A DNA stretch of 44,578 nt, taken from an uncultured Prevotellaceae bacterium. GTDB lineage: Bacteria > Bacteroidota > Bacteroidia > Bacteroidales > Bacteroidaceae. The DNA lies in contig CACYKX010000008.1 of the NCBI GenBank assembly GCA_902775075.1, positions 1 to 44,578 of the forward strand, given 5' to 3'. A program made the position numbers and the translations under genes. The notes under the pieces are model-generated. The model did not search any database. It saw only the letters and a list, made by a program, of their open reading frames with translations, and was not told the origin of the DNA. Numbering within the stretch: position 1 is the first letter of the stretch; every line of letters begins with the position of its first letter. Shown here piece by piece: positions 6,901-15,180 of this stretch.

Positions 6901-8793
6901 CTACTCTAGATATGTGTAACCGTAGAGTCCGCTTCGATAGTTGCTGAGGAATTCTTTTCCTTCTTCGAGCGAAATCTTACCGGTTTTTACGCTCTTGGTA
7001 ACCCATTGCTCAAGTTGACGAACGAGTTTTTTCGGGTTATACTGAACATATCCCAGAACTTCGTCAACAGTTTCTCCGTCGAAAATCTGGTCGATATTGT
7101 ATTTGCCGTCTTTGATACTGATGTGCACTGCATTGGTGTCACCGAACAGATTATGCATGTCACCGAGAATTTCCTGATAAGCTCCCACAAGGAAGGCGCC
7201 TAGATAGTAAGGTTCATTCTTTTTGAGTGAGTGTAGAGGCAGTACATGACTTGGACGACCGTTGACTACGAAGTTGGCGATTTTACCGTCACTATCACAG
7301 GTGATGTCTTGTAGTGTAGCATTGCGGTTAGGACGCTCGTTGAGTCGTTGTATCGGGATGATAGGGAACAACTGGTCGATGGCCCAACTGTCTGGTAAAC
7401 TTTGGAACAAACTGAAGTTGCAGAAATATTTATCGGCAAGTAGTTTGTCGAGACCGCGAAGTTCGTCAGGAACATGCTTCAGTTGTTTGGCGAGGTTGTT
7501 GATCTCATGGCAAACACTCCAGTACATAGCTTCAATCTCGGCGCGGGTCTTCAAGTCGACCATACCATGAGAGAACAATTCCAGGGCTTCGTCTCTAATC
7601 TGTTCTGCATCATGCCAGTCCTCGAGCATGTTACGAGGTGTAAGGTTGTCCCAAATCTCGTATAAGTCTTTTACAAGTTGATGATCAGAATCTTTAGCTT
7701 CAAATTCTTCCGGCATCTCAGGAAGTGATGCTGTTTCTAGAACATCGATGACGAGTACAGAGTGGTGGGCAGCGAGGCTTCGACCACTTTCTGTAATGAT
7801 ATTCGGATGTTTGATATCATTCTTGTTGGCTGCTTCAACAAAGGTGTAGACACAGTCGTTGACATATTCTTGTATAGAATAGTTTACGGAACTTTCACTA
7901 CTAGAACTTCTTGTTCCGTCATAATCGACACCGAGTCCGCCTCCACAGTCTACGAAATCTACATCATAGCCCATCTTGTGAAGGTTGATATAATATTGTG
8001 CAGCCTCGCGAAGAGCTGTTTGAATACGACGAATTTTGGTAATCTGACTACCAATATGGAAGTGGATAAGTCGTAGGCAGTCGTGCATACCCATTTCGTC
8101 AAGTTTATTCAAAGCCTCGAGTAACTCGGAAGAGGTGAGACCGAATTTAGAAGCGTCACCACCGCTTTCTTCCCATTTACCGGAACCCGAAGAAGCCAAT
8201 TTGATGCGAATACCGAGATTTGGTTTTACATTTAGTTTCTTGGCAGCACGGGCAATGGTGTCAAGTTCATTCAATTTTTCTACGACAATGAAAATTCTCT
8301 TGCCCATCTTCTGTGCAAGTAGAGCCAATTCGATATAACTTTCGTCCTTGTATCCATTGCAGATGATTAAGGAATCGCTCTGACATTGTACTGCGATTAC
8401 TGCATGAAGTTCTGGTTTACTTCCTGCTTCAAGACCGAGGTTGAACTTGCGGCCGTGAGAGATGATCTCCTCGACAACAGGTTGCATCTGGTTCACCTTG
8501 ATAGGGTAGATGATGAAATTCTCAGCCTGATAATCATATTCCTTCTTAGCCTTTTTAAAGCATTCTGAAGTTTTTTCGATACGATTGTCGAGAATATCAG
8601 GAAAACGAAGCAGTACAGGCGCTGTGATGTCTCTCAGTGCCAGTTCATCCATAATCTCTCGTATGTCGATTTGTGTATCGTCTTTGCAAGGGGTTACGTA
8701 TACATTTCCTTTTTCGTTTACACCGAAATAAGAAGTTCCCCAACCATTAATGTTGTAGAGTTCTTTAGAATCTTCTATCGTCCACTTCTTCAT
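6901..8793 (-). CDS. speA: Biosynthetic arginine decarboxylase
   Basis: SpeA is a pyridoxal-phosphate enzyme that turns arginine into agmatine, the entry to putrescine and spermidine synthesis. At 630 residues it has the usual length of the large fold-III biosynthetic enzyme. The alanine-racemase-like barrel carries YPIKVNQ near residue 100, whose Lys should bind PLP. LGLEAGSKPEL, FHIGSQI and the glycine-rich DCGGGLGVDYDG segments follow. The C-terminal part has the helical bundle typical of SpeA, including NFSLFQSLPDSWAIDQLFPI. It lies 15 nt after aroK and is followed by argB, so arginine-consuming and arginine-making steps sit on one probable transcript. Confidence 0.95.
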   Translation of the reverse strand: MKKWTIEDSKELYNINGWGTSYFGVNEKGNVYVTPCKDDTQIDIREIMDELALRDITAPVLLRFPDILDNRIEKTSECFKKAKKEYDYQAENFIIYPIKVNQMQPVVEEIISHGRKFNLGLEAGSKPELHAVIAVQCQSDSLIICNGYKDESYIELALLAQKMGKRIFIVVEKLNELDTIARAAKKLNVKPNLGIRIKLASSGSGKWEESGGDASKFGLTSSELLEALNKLDEMGMHDCLRLIHFHIGSQITKIRRIQTALREAAQYYINLHKMGYDVDFVDCGGGLGVDYDGTRSSSSESSVNYSIQEYVNDCVYTFVEAANKNDIKHPNIITESGRSLAAHHSVLVIDVLETASLPEMPEEFEAKDSDHQLVKDLYEIWDNLTPRNMLEDWHDAEQIRDEALELFSHGMVDLKTRAEIEAMYWSVCHEINNLAKQLKHVPDELRGLDKLLADKYFCNFSLFQSLPDSWAIDQLFPIIPIQRLNERPNRNATLQDITCDSDGKIANFVVNGRPSHVLPLHSLKKNEPYYLGAFLVGAYQEILGDMHNLFGDTNAVHISIKDGKYNIDQIFDGETVDEVLGYVQYNPKKLVRQLEQWVTKSVKTGKISLEEGKEFLSNYRSGLYGYTYLE

Positions 8794-8808
8794 TTATTTA
8801 ATAATATC

Positions 8809-9336
8809 TTAAATCTTTAATAGTTCCTTTATCTTTGCTACTGAAATTTTAATTTTCTCGTAATTATCCATCAGATCTACGTTTAGTGTGTACTTAGCCT
8901 GAGAATAATATGGATTTCGCTTCTCTAGTTGCTCGTTGATGAAGATTTTTACTTCTTCCGGTGTCTTGTTGAGCAGGAGCGGGCGTACAGTCTTTCCCAT
9001 CTTTAGATGGCCGTATAGTACTTCAGGGCTGGCTTTAAGAAATACTGTTTCACCTTGTTGGTTCATGTATTCGATGTTGTCGAAGAAGCATGGTGTTCCA
9101 CCACCGCAACTGATGATGACATTTTCGAATTCTGCTACTTCATGGAGCATGTTATGCTCAATCTTTCTAAAGCCATCTTCTCCGTATTCATCAAAGATTT
9201 GCTTCACGGTCTTACGCATACGACTTTCGATATACCAATCGAGGTCGTAGAAATCCATATTTAGTTCTTTAGCAAGGCATTTGCCGACTGTGGTCTTGCC
9301 GGCACCCATATATCCAATGATGATAATTCTTTTCAT
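8809..9336 (-). CDS. aroK: Shikimate kinase
   Basis: AroK phosphorylates shikimate at the 3-hydroxyl with ATP in the cytosolic chorismate pathway. The protein is 175 residues, a normal size. Visible motifs are the Walker A loop GYMGAGKTT (residues 8-16), DLDWYIE for shikimate binding, SCGGGTP (Walker B-like and substrate contact), and TVRPLL of the lid region, followed by a late RNPYYSQ arginine segment. It begins 3 nt after the topA stop and ends 15 nt before speA, so it is embedded in the same operon. A minus-strand promoter within the topA coding region cannot be excluded. Confidence 0.95.
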   Translation of the reverse strand: MKRIIIIGYMGAGKTTVGKCLAKELNMDFYDLDWYIESRMRKTVKQIFDEYGEDGFRKIEHNMLHEVAEFENVIISCGGGTPCFFDNIEYMNQQGETVFLKASPEVLYGHLKMGKTVRPLLLNKTPEEVKIFINEQLEKRNPYYSQAKYTLNVDLMDNYEKIKISVAKIKELLKI

Positions 9337-9339
9337 TCT

Positions 9340-11673
9340 TTATTTTTTCGTGCGTCTTGTCTTTGTTTTTGGTTCTGGCGCATTCTTAATGATTTCCATA
9401 CATTGCTCAAATGTTAGTTCGGCAGCTTTTTCATGGAGGTCTTTAGGGATACGGAAGTTCTTTCCTTCGTAAACGATGTACGGTCCGAAACGACCTTTCA
9501 AGATTTCGATATTTTCATCTTCTTCGAATTTCTTGATATGTCGTTCTTTCTCTGCCTGACGTTTCTTTTCGATGAGTACGACAGCCTCTTCGATGGTTAT
9601 GGTCATCGGATCTTTCTCCTTAGGGATAGAAACGTATTTCTTGTTGTGGAGAACATAAGGACCGAAACGACCGGCGCCGATAGTTACCTTGGTACCTTCG
9701 AAGGTACCCAATGTTCGTGGTAACTTAAAGAGTTCGAGCGCCTCTTCCAATGTGATGGTCTCCATACTCTTGTCTTTTGGAATTTGAGAGAAGCGTGGCT
9801 TTTCTTTATCTTCGGCAGTGCCAATCTGTGCAACAGGGCCGAAACGACCGATCTTTACGAATACCGGTTTACCACTTGCTGGGTCGATACCTAACTCGCG
9901 TTCTCCTGCTTTGTGCTCGCTTCGTGCGTTTAGTACCTCTTCTACAACAGGTTCAAACTTTTTGTCGAAGTTCTTCATCATCTTTTCCCATTCTTCCTTG
10001 CCTTCGGCAATCTTATCAAACTGCTGCTCTACTTCTGCGGTAAAGTTGTAGTCCATGATATGTGGGAAGTTTTCCATTAGGAAGTCATTTACGACGATTC
10101 CGATATCTGTAGGCAGAAGTTTTCCCTTCTCAGAACCTGCCATCTCTTTTTTGGTCTTCTGTGTAATCTGAATACCTTTTAATGTATCGATGGTATAAGG
10201 ACGCTCTTCACCAGGTTTGTCACCTTTAGTGACGTACTCACGATTCTGGATGGTACTAATAGTTGGTGCGTATGTAGAAGGGCGACCGATGCCGAGCTCC
10301 TCTAGTTTTCTTACAAGACTTGCTTCTGTGTATCGGATAGGTCCCTGAGAGAATCTCTCCGTTGCGGTAATCTCTCTGCGCTGCAGGTCATCTCCTTCTT
10401 TGAGGGATGGTAATGTGCGTACTGCATCTTCACCGTTTTCATCCTCATCGGTAGACTCACGATATACCTTGATAAAACCATCGAAGGCGATGAATTCACC
10501 ATTGGCAACGAATTTCTCTTCACAACCACTGATGTTGATATTCACCGTGGTCTTCTCAATCTGAGCATCTGCCATCTGAGAAGCTGCGGTTCTCTTCCAG
10601 ATAAGATCGTATAAACGCTTCTCCTGTGATGTGCCCTCAATCTCAGCTTTATCCATGTAAGTAGGGCGGATGGCCTCGTGGGCTTCTTGAGCACCTTTAG
10701 AATGAGTCTGATAGTTGCGTGGCTTACTATATTCTTTACCGTAAAGTTTGATGATCTCGTCTTTACTGGTGTTGATAGCCAATGTAGATAAGTTTACACT
10801 ATCGGTTCGCATATATGTGATGCGTCCACCTTCGTAAAGGCGTTGAGCCACCATCATGGTTTGACTTACTGTGAAACCTAACTTGCGGGCAGCTTCCTGT
10901 TGTAGGGTAGAAGTGGTAAAAGGAGGGGCTGGAGAACGCTTCAATGGTTTCTTGGCTACAGATTCTACAGAGAAAGTAGATTGCTTGCATTTTTCCAAGA
11001 AGGCGATTACCTCATCGTGGGTAGCAAATCTCTTATCAAGTTCTGCTTTCACTTCAGTAGCACTTCCATCCGGGGCGATCAAAGCGAAGATCGCATTTAC
11101 CTTAAAGTAAGGTTCACTTTTGAATTTTTGAATTTCGCGTTCACGTTCTACGATAAGTCTTACCGCGACACTCTGAACACGACCGGCACTCAGTGCAGGC
11201 TTTACCTTGCGCCAAAGCACAGGAGAGAGTTTAAAGCCAACCAAGCGGTCTAATACACGACGTGCTTGCTGGGCGTTAACTAAGTTCATATCGAGATGGC
11301 GTGGATTCTTGATAGCTTCAAGAATAGCCGATTTCGTGATTTCATGAAAGACGATACGAGAAGTCTTTTCCTCGTCCAAACCAAGTACTTCGCAAAGGTG
11401 CCATGAGATAGCTTCTCCCTCGCGATCCTCATCGGATGCTAACCAAATCTTTTTAGCCTGTTTGGCATTTGCTTTGAGTTCTGATACAAGTGCCTTCTTC
11501 TCTTGAGGAATTTCGTAAGTTGGTTCCATGGTCTTCTCGTTGATACTGATTTCCTTTTTCTTCAGATCGCGGATGTGTCCGTAGGAAGACATTACTTTGA
11601 AATCTTCACCTAAAAATTTTTCGATTGTCTTTGCTTTTGCAGGGCTCTCGACTATAACTAAATTTTCTTGCAT
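9340..11673 (-). CDS. topA: DNA topoisomerase I
   Basis: TopA relaxes negatively supercoiled DNA through a transient 5'-phosphotyrosine break. The protein is 777 residues. The N-terminal Toprim domain has VESPAKAKTIEKFL and the acidic DEDREGEAI motif. The catalytic tyrosine is in RITYMRTDS (near residue 288), and the PTYAPTIST segment belongs to the core. The C-terminal third has no zinc-finger cysteine pairs. It holds three copies of a GRFGP-centred topoisomerase C-terminal repeat (KIGRFGP, AGRFGPYV, LKGRFGPYIV), then a basic tail KTKTRRTKK. It appears to be the first gene of the topA-aroK-speA-argB run. Confidence 0.96.
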   Translation of the reverse strand: MQENLVIVESPAKAKTIEKFLGEDFKVMSSYGHIRDLKKKEISINEKTMEPTYEIPQEKKALVSELKANAKQAKKIWLASDEDREGEAISWHLCEVLGLDEEKTSRIVFHEITKSAILEAIKNPRHLDMNLVNAQQARRVLDRLVGFKLSPVLWRKVKPALSAGRVQSVAVRLIVEREREIQKFKSEPYFKVNAIFALIAPDGSATEVKAELDKRFATHDEVIAFLEKCKQSTFSVESVAKKPLKRSPAPPFTTSTLQQEAARKLGFTVSQTMMVAQRLYEGGRITYMRTDSVNLSTLAINTSKDEIIKLYGKEYSKPRNYQTHSKGAQEAHEAIRPTYMDKAEIEGTSQEKRLYDLIWKRTAASQMADAQIEKTTVNINISGCEEKFVANGEFIAFDGFIKVYRESTDEDENGEDAVRTLPSLKEGDDLQRREITATERFSQGPIRYTEASLVRKLEELGIGRPSTYAPTISTIQNREYVTKGDKPGEERPYTIDTLKGIQITQKTKKEMAGSEKGKLLPTDIGIVVNDFLMENFPHIMDYNFTAEVEQQFDKIAEGKEEWEKMMKNFDKKFEPVVEEVLNARSEHKAGERELGIDPASGKPVFVKIGRFGPVAQIGTAEDKEKPRFSQIPKDKSMETITLEEALELFKLPRTLGTFEGTKVTIGAGRFGPYVLHNKKYVSIPKEKDPMTITIEEAVVLIEKKRQAEKERHIKKFEEDENIEILKGRFGPYIVYEGKNFRIPKDLHEKAAELTFEQCMEIIKNAPEPKTKTRRTKK

Positions 11674-11698
11674 ATTCGCTTGTACTTCTTTTGGGGCA

Positions 11699-11706
11699 CA
11701 AAAGTA
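11699..11706 (-). promoter_or_regulatory. -7 element upstream of topA
   Basis: TACTTTTG on the minus strand fits TAnnTTTG and lies 25 bp upstream of the topA ATG. I found no TTTG at the expected distance, so the -33 half is unsupported. Confidence 0.45.
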
Positions 11707-11778
11707 AGCAAAGTTTTGGCTTGTACCTTATTATATAAGCAAAATTTTAAGATTTTTAATGTTTTTAGATTTCATTCT

Positions 11779-11814
11779 AAAAAATTAAGAAGATGCGTTA
11801 TGGCATCTTCTTAA
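11779..11814 (-). terminator. Terminator overlapping the end of the Nudix gene
   Basis: A perfect 12-bp stem pairs 11785-11796 with 11803-11814 around a 6-nt loop, and a run of T follows on the minus strand. The Nudix stop codon (11798-11800) lies in the loop, so translating ribosomes would cover half of the stem. Confidence 0.8.
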
Positions 11815-12319
11815 TAAATTGTATCAATCCTTGTTGTATGGATTTTAGTCCAAACTGTTTAGGATGTATGTCTTTTATTGCTATCCATTTTACTTCTGAT
11901 GCGTCGTCCATGGCCTTCAAAGAGGTGAAATCGTCTACCTGACAGAGATAGAACATATCGAGTGTCGGAATGTCGAAGTCGGAATATCTGTATTTATTCG
12001 GAATACTGAATAAGTATCTCACCTTTTTGACATTCAATCCCGTTTCTTCCTTTACTTCCCTTATTACACCTTGTTCGGAGGTTTCTCCGATATCGGCGAA
12101 GCCTCCTGGTAGATCGAGAGTCCCTTTTGCAGGTTCTTTTTCCCTCCTTACCACCAAAAGTTCTTCTTTGTCGTTTAAAATCAAGGCCACGTTAGCACTA
12201 CTGGGATTCATGTAATATTCAAATCCGCATTCGTTGCAACGTTTGCTTTTCTCGTCTTGTTCCTCAAAGTGAGAGGAGCCACAGATAGGACAATATTTGA
12301 ATTTATCTAAAGGATGCAA
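11798..12319 (-). CDS. Nudix hydrolase with N-terminal zinc ribbon
   Basis: This 173-residue protein combines a short zinc ribbon (CPICGS and CNECGF, Cys pairs near residues 10-13 and 28-31) with a Nudix domain. The Nudix box is complete: GGFADIGETSEQGVIREVKEETGL, about residues 72-95, satisfying Gx5Ex7REUxEExGU, so Mg2+-dependent cleavage of a nucleoside diphosphate-linked substrate is expected. The ribbon-plus-Nudix layout resembles NADH pyrophosphatase (NudC)-like proteins, but this one is shorter and I see no clear NudC-specific signature, so the substrate is open. It starts 19 nt after the sialate esterase-like gene and ends in a terminator that overlaps its stop. Confidence 0.85.
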   Translation of the reverse strand: MHPLDKFKYCPICGSSHFEEQDEKSKRCNECGFEYYMNPSSANVALILNDKEELLVVRREKEPAKGTLDLPGGFADIGETSEQGVIREVKEETGLNVKKVRYLFSIPNKYRYSDFDIPTLDMFYLCQVDDFTSLKAMDDASEVKWIAIKDIHPKQFGLKSIQQGLIQFIKKMP

Positions 12320-12338
12320 AGTATATTCTATTTAGTTT

Positions 12339-13775
12339 TTATTTATCCCAATTGTCGGTTCTGAAAGGGAATAGTGGAAGTAATCCGGCATTCTTTACAT
12401 TACCGAGTTGGAAATTCTTAAAGCAATATCTTACAGATACTGGTTTCTTGACGGCAGGACTTTTTACCATAAGTCCTATTCTCCAGTCGTAAGAGACTTC
12501 AGCAGGGTGGAAAACTCTATCTTCACTAGCAATTTCAAATCCCTTGAAGTCTTCGTATCTAGAGATGGTTTCATAATCGTTTCTCAAGAAGATGAGTGCT
12601 GTGTCTCCCTTCACGGTCATATGGTCGAATTCGGGGCTTTCGCAGATAATACTTTTCATTCCGTAAGTTTTGTTGAGTGCTTGGAATGCTAGTCTTTCGC
12701 CAACCTGGCGCTTCTGACGAGGATGAATCTGTTGAGTCTCCCAAGGGTAAACTAAATCGTTGGTACAGACTATACCGCTGTTTGGTATGATTTTACTGGC
12801 TTTCAGTTGCTCTTCGCGTAGAAAGGCCGCCGCAGTTTGGTCGACGTTGTCATACCAATATGGAGCAATTTGTACAAAGTAGAAAGGAATCTCTCCTAAT
12901 CCGAACTGACTCCTCCATTGTTTTACGAGTAAATCCAGTAAGAAAGAATAACTTGGTTTTTCGGTTCCTACATTAGAACAACCTTGATAGAAGATAATTC
13001 CTTTTACTGTGTAGTTGAGAATTGGGTTGAAGGTTCCGTTTCCCCAAACTAGAGGTCGAAGATAATCCCATGAATATTTCTTTACTAATTTGTTTGTGTC
13101 GAGCGGCTCTTCCGTGTATTTCTTCAGATTCTCCCTTGTAAGCCAACTTTCTACTCTAGAACCGCCTTTGTTTGCCATAACTAATCCTACAGGTACATTG
13201 AGTGCACGATTGAGACACTGTGCAAAGAAATATCCTGTAGCTGAGGCCTCGCCGACGGTATTAGAATTGATCTCTGCCCATTTACAATCGGCATCTTCCA
13301 ATGGCTTCATGCTCATCACACTAGGAACTTTTATGTAGTGGATACTCTTATAATTGTTGGCTTCCATTACGGTTTTATTGTAACCTTCTATTGGACAATT
13401 GCTGAAACCTTTTATAGGCATTTCCATATTGCTCTGCCCAGCACAAACCCAAACTTCTCCCGAAAGAATGTTCTTGAGTTCGATACGGTCTTCTCCGTCG
13501 CTGAATGATATGGATAAAGGTGTGTAACTGGCTGCTGGACTTTGGACTTTTACAATCCATCTTCCGTCCTTGTCCGTTTTTACAGAATATTCTTGGCTAG
13601 ACCAACTGGTATTTATCTTTACAGATTTACCGGGGTTATCCCATCCCCAAAGCCTTACATCACTATTCTGCTGAATAACCATATTGTCACCAATCAGGTG
13701 AGAAAGTTTCAATTTTGCGTGAGCGCTCATGGCAGAGATTGCCACAGCCGATAATATAATGATACGTTTTAGCAT
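12339..13775 (-). CDS. Sialate O-acetylesterase-like SGNH hydrolase, secreted
   Basis: This 478-residue protein has a signal peptide (about 1-20, ending SAHA). It belongs to the SGNH-type sialate O-acetylesterase family that removes acetyl groups from sialic acids or other sugars, probably in the periplasm. The nucleophile motif is GQSNM with Ser115. The His motif is QIHPRQK with His351, where relatives usually read DIHP or similar. The usual YQGESN motif reads YQGCSN here (Cys266 in place of Glu), a change in a normally conserved position. It lies 32 nt after a thioredoxin-fold lipoprotein and 19 nt before a Nudix gene on the same strand. No sialidase or other sialic-acid gene lies in the window, so the acetylated substrate is uncertain. 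Confidence 0.85.
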   Translation of the reverse strand: MLKRIIILSAVAISAMSAHAKLKLSHLIGDNMVIQQNSDVRLWGWDNPGKSVKINTSWSSQEYSVKTDKDGRWIVKVQSPAASYTPLSISFSDGEDRIELKNILSGEVWVCAGQSNMEMPIKGFSNCPIEGYNKTVMEANNYKSIHYIKVPSVMSMKPLEDADCKWAEINSNTVGEASATGYFFAQCLNRALNVPVGLVMANKGGSRVESWLTRENLKKYTEEPLDTNKLVKKYSWDYLRPLVWGNGTFNPILNYTVKGIIFYQGCSNVGTEKPSYSFLLDLLVKQWRSQFGLGEIPFYFVQIAPYWYDNVDQTAAAFLREEQLKASKIIPNSGIVCTNDLVYPWETQQIHPRQKRQVGERLAFQALNKTYGMKSIICESPEFDHMTVKGDTALIFLRNDYETISRYEDFKGFEIASEDRVFHPAEVSYDWRIGLMVKSPAVKKPVSVRYCFKNFQLGNVKNAGLLPLFPFRTDNWDK

Positions 13776-13794
13776 GATATGATTATTATGTTTT

Positions 13795-13821
13795 AGGCAT
13801 TGCTGGGTTACAGCAATGCCT
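13795..13821 (-). other. Hairpin at the 3' end of the thioredoxin-fold lipoprotein gene
   Basis: AGGCATTGCTG and CAGCAATGCCT form a perfect 11-bp stem with a 5-nt loop that contains the stop codon of the gene (13808-13810). No T-run follows on the minus strand, so the downstream esterase gene may still be transcribed. It may set relative expression or protect the upstream message. Confidence 0.55.
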
Positions 13822-14986
13822 TAATTTCTGCGTCGAGATTTGAAATCTGCGAGTCTCTCTTATAAAGTGAATTGTTTCTGTCAATTAAGAAGAAGGTAGG
13901 GATGCTCTGTACGTTGTACTGAATGAGGCTTTGTCCCTGAATGCCATCCTCGTCGCGGACAGAAATCCAAGGAAGGGCAGCGGTCTGAGTTTTCCAGAAA
14001 TGCTCGTCAGGGTCTACAGAAACCTGATAGATTTCAAGACCGGCAGCATGATATTTGTTGTACAGGTCGCGAAGCATCATAATTCTTTTTGTACTTTCGC
14101 TTGTCTGGAACATATGGAAGTCGAGTAATACAACTTTTCCTTTCAGATCAGTAAGTCTGCGAACGTTACCCTTGTTATCAGTTAGAGCTAGGTCGATGAT
14201 GTTCGAAACCTTCACCTTGCTGACCTCAATTTGTTGCTGTGCACGTTCAGCTTGAACGATTCTAATATTCTTCATACCCTCAATAGCGATGTTGTGAAGA
14301 TTCTTTCCGCGTTCAGAACCAGGATAATAAGTGTCCCAACTTGTAGCAACGGCAGCAAAGACCTGTACATCTTCTTTGTTGGCACGAGGATTGAAAATCA
14401 AATTATTCGTGTTTCCCAGTTGGATTGTCTGGAACAAAGCATAGTAAGAAGAAGCCTGCATAGGAGCTTTGAAGATATAGTTACGCTTTACATTGTCCTT
14501 ATATTTCTCCAAAACCATCTTTATGGCTAGTTCGGTAGAGTCTACACCGATATTGTTGTTTGCAGCGATAGCATTGATTGTTCCCTGTAATTGCATCTGC
14601 ATGAAAGAAAGTTCCTTAATTCTAGTACAGTTCTCAGAACCGGAAACATCATATTTGGTAGCCATCGTAGGCCAAGCAGCCTTTACGGTTATAGTTTCTG
14701 TAGAGTCGATAGAGAGGTTAATACTCTGATTAGCAATTCTCAGTCGATAGAACTCAGGAGTAACAGAATCCATAGCAGCCTCGTCGAATTCAAAGGCACC
14801 ATTCTCGTCGAGTTTTACGGAATCAATTTTTACAGGACCGTTAAGACTGATGTTTTCGAGATAAAGCATGGAATCTTTGGCATTCTCGATGTTGCCATTG
14901 ATGTGGAACTTCTTGTTAGAGCAAGAAGAAATAGTCAGCGCAGCAGCGATGAGTGCAGCAACTGAAAAGAATTTCGATATTTTCAT
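13808..14986 (-). CDS. DUF4369/TlpA-like lipoprotein without the CxxC active site
   Basis: This 392-residue lipoprotein has a signal peptide ending in ISSC (Cys22). The N-terminal part (about 25-125) looks like the beta-rich DUF4369 domain found in Bacteroidota thiol-disulfide proteins, with a helical middle. The C-terminal part (about 260-392) is a thioredoxin fold of the TlpA/ResA type: LKGKVVLLDF, then EIYQVSVD, then SIPTFFLID with the cis-proline. Where relatives have WCxxC, this protein has MFQTSES (residues 292-298), so both redox cysteines are absent. It is therefore unlikely to be an oxidoreductase and may bind a partner or ligand. It is the first gene of a three-gene run with the esterase and Nudix genes. 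Confidence 0.85.
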   Translation of the reverse strand: MKISKFFSVAALIAAALTISSCSNKKFHINGNIENAKDSMLYLENISLNGPVKIDSVKLDENGAFEFDEAAMDSVTPEFYRLRIANQSINLSIDSTETITVKAAWPTMATKYDVSGSENCTRIKELSFMQMQLQGTINAIAANNNIGVDSTELAIKMVLEKYKDNVKRNYIFKAPMQASSYYALFQTIQLGNTNNLIFNPRANKEDVQVFAAVATSWDTYYPGSERGKNLHNIAIEGMKNIRIVQAERAQQQIEVSKVKVSNIIDLALTDNKGNVRRLTDLKGKVVLLDFHMFQTSESTKRIMMLRDLYNKYHAAGLEIYQVSVDPDEHFWKTQTAALPWISVRDEDGIQGQSLIQYNVQSIPTFFLIDRNNSLYKRDSQISNLDAEIKALL

Positions 14987-15017
14987 GTTTATAGTATTTT
15001 CATTATATTATCGATTG

Positions 15018-15051
15018 CAAAGATAGAAATTTTCATGGAGAAATGAACAAA
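15018..15051 (-). promoter_or_regulatory. Promoter of the lipoprotein-esterase-Nudix operon
   Basis: On the minus strand there is TTTG (15048-15051), a 22-bp spacer, and TATCTTTG (15018-15025). The -7 box is perfect; the spacer is slightly longer than the usual 19-21 bp. Confidence 0.55.
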
Positions 15052-15095
15052 TGGAAAGATAATTTCTGAAAAATATAGAAATAAAGTGCCAAAGT

Positions 15096-15127
15096 TTTGT
15101 TTTTCTCATATTAAATAGGTATCTTTG
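15096..15127 (+). promoter_or_regulatory. Promoter of pnp
   Basis: TTTG (15096-15099), a 20-bp spacer and TATCTTTG (15120-15127) match the Bacteroidota consensus exactly. The expected transcript start leaves a leader of roughly 45 nt before the pnp ATG. It is divergent from the lipoprotein operon promoter. Confidence 0.8.
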
Positions 15128-15180
15128 CGGAGTTTTATATTAAGATGTTTAGTGAAAACAATAAAGTTTTAAATTTTTAG

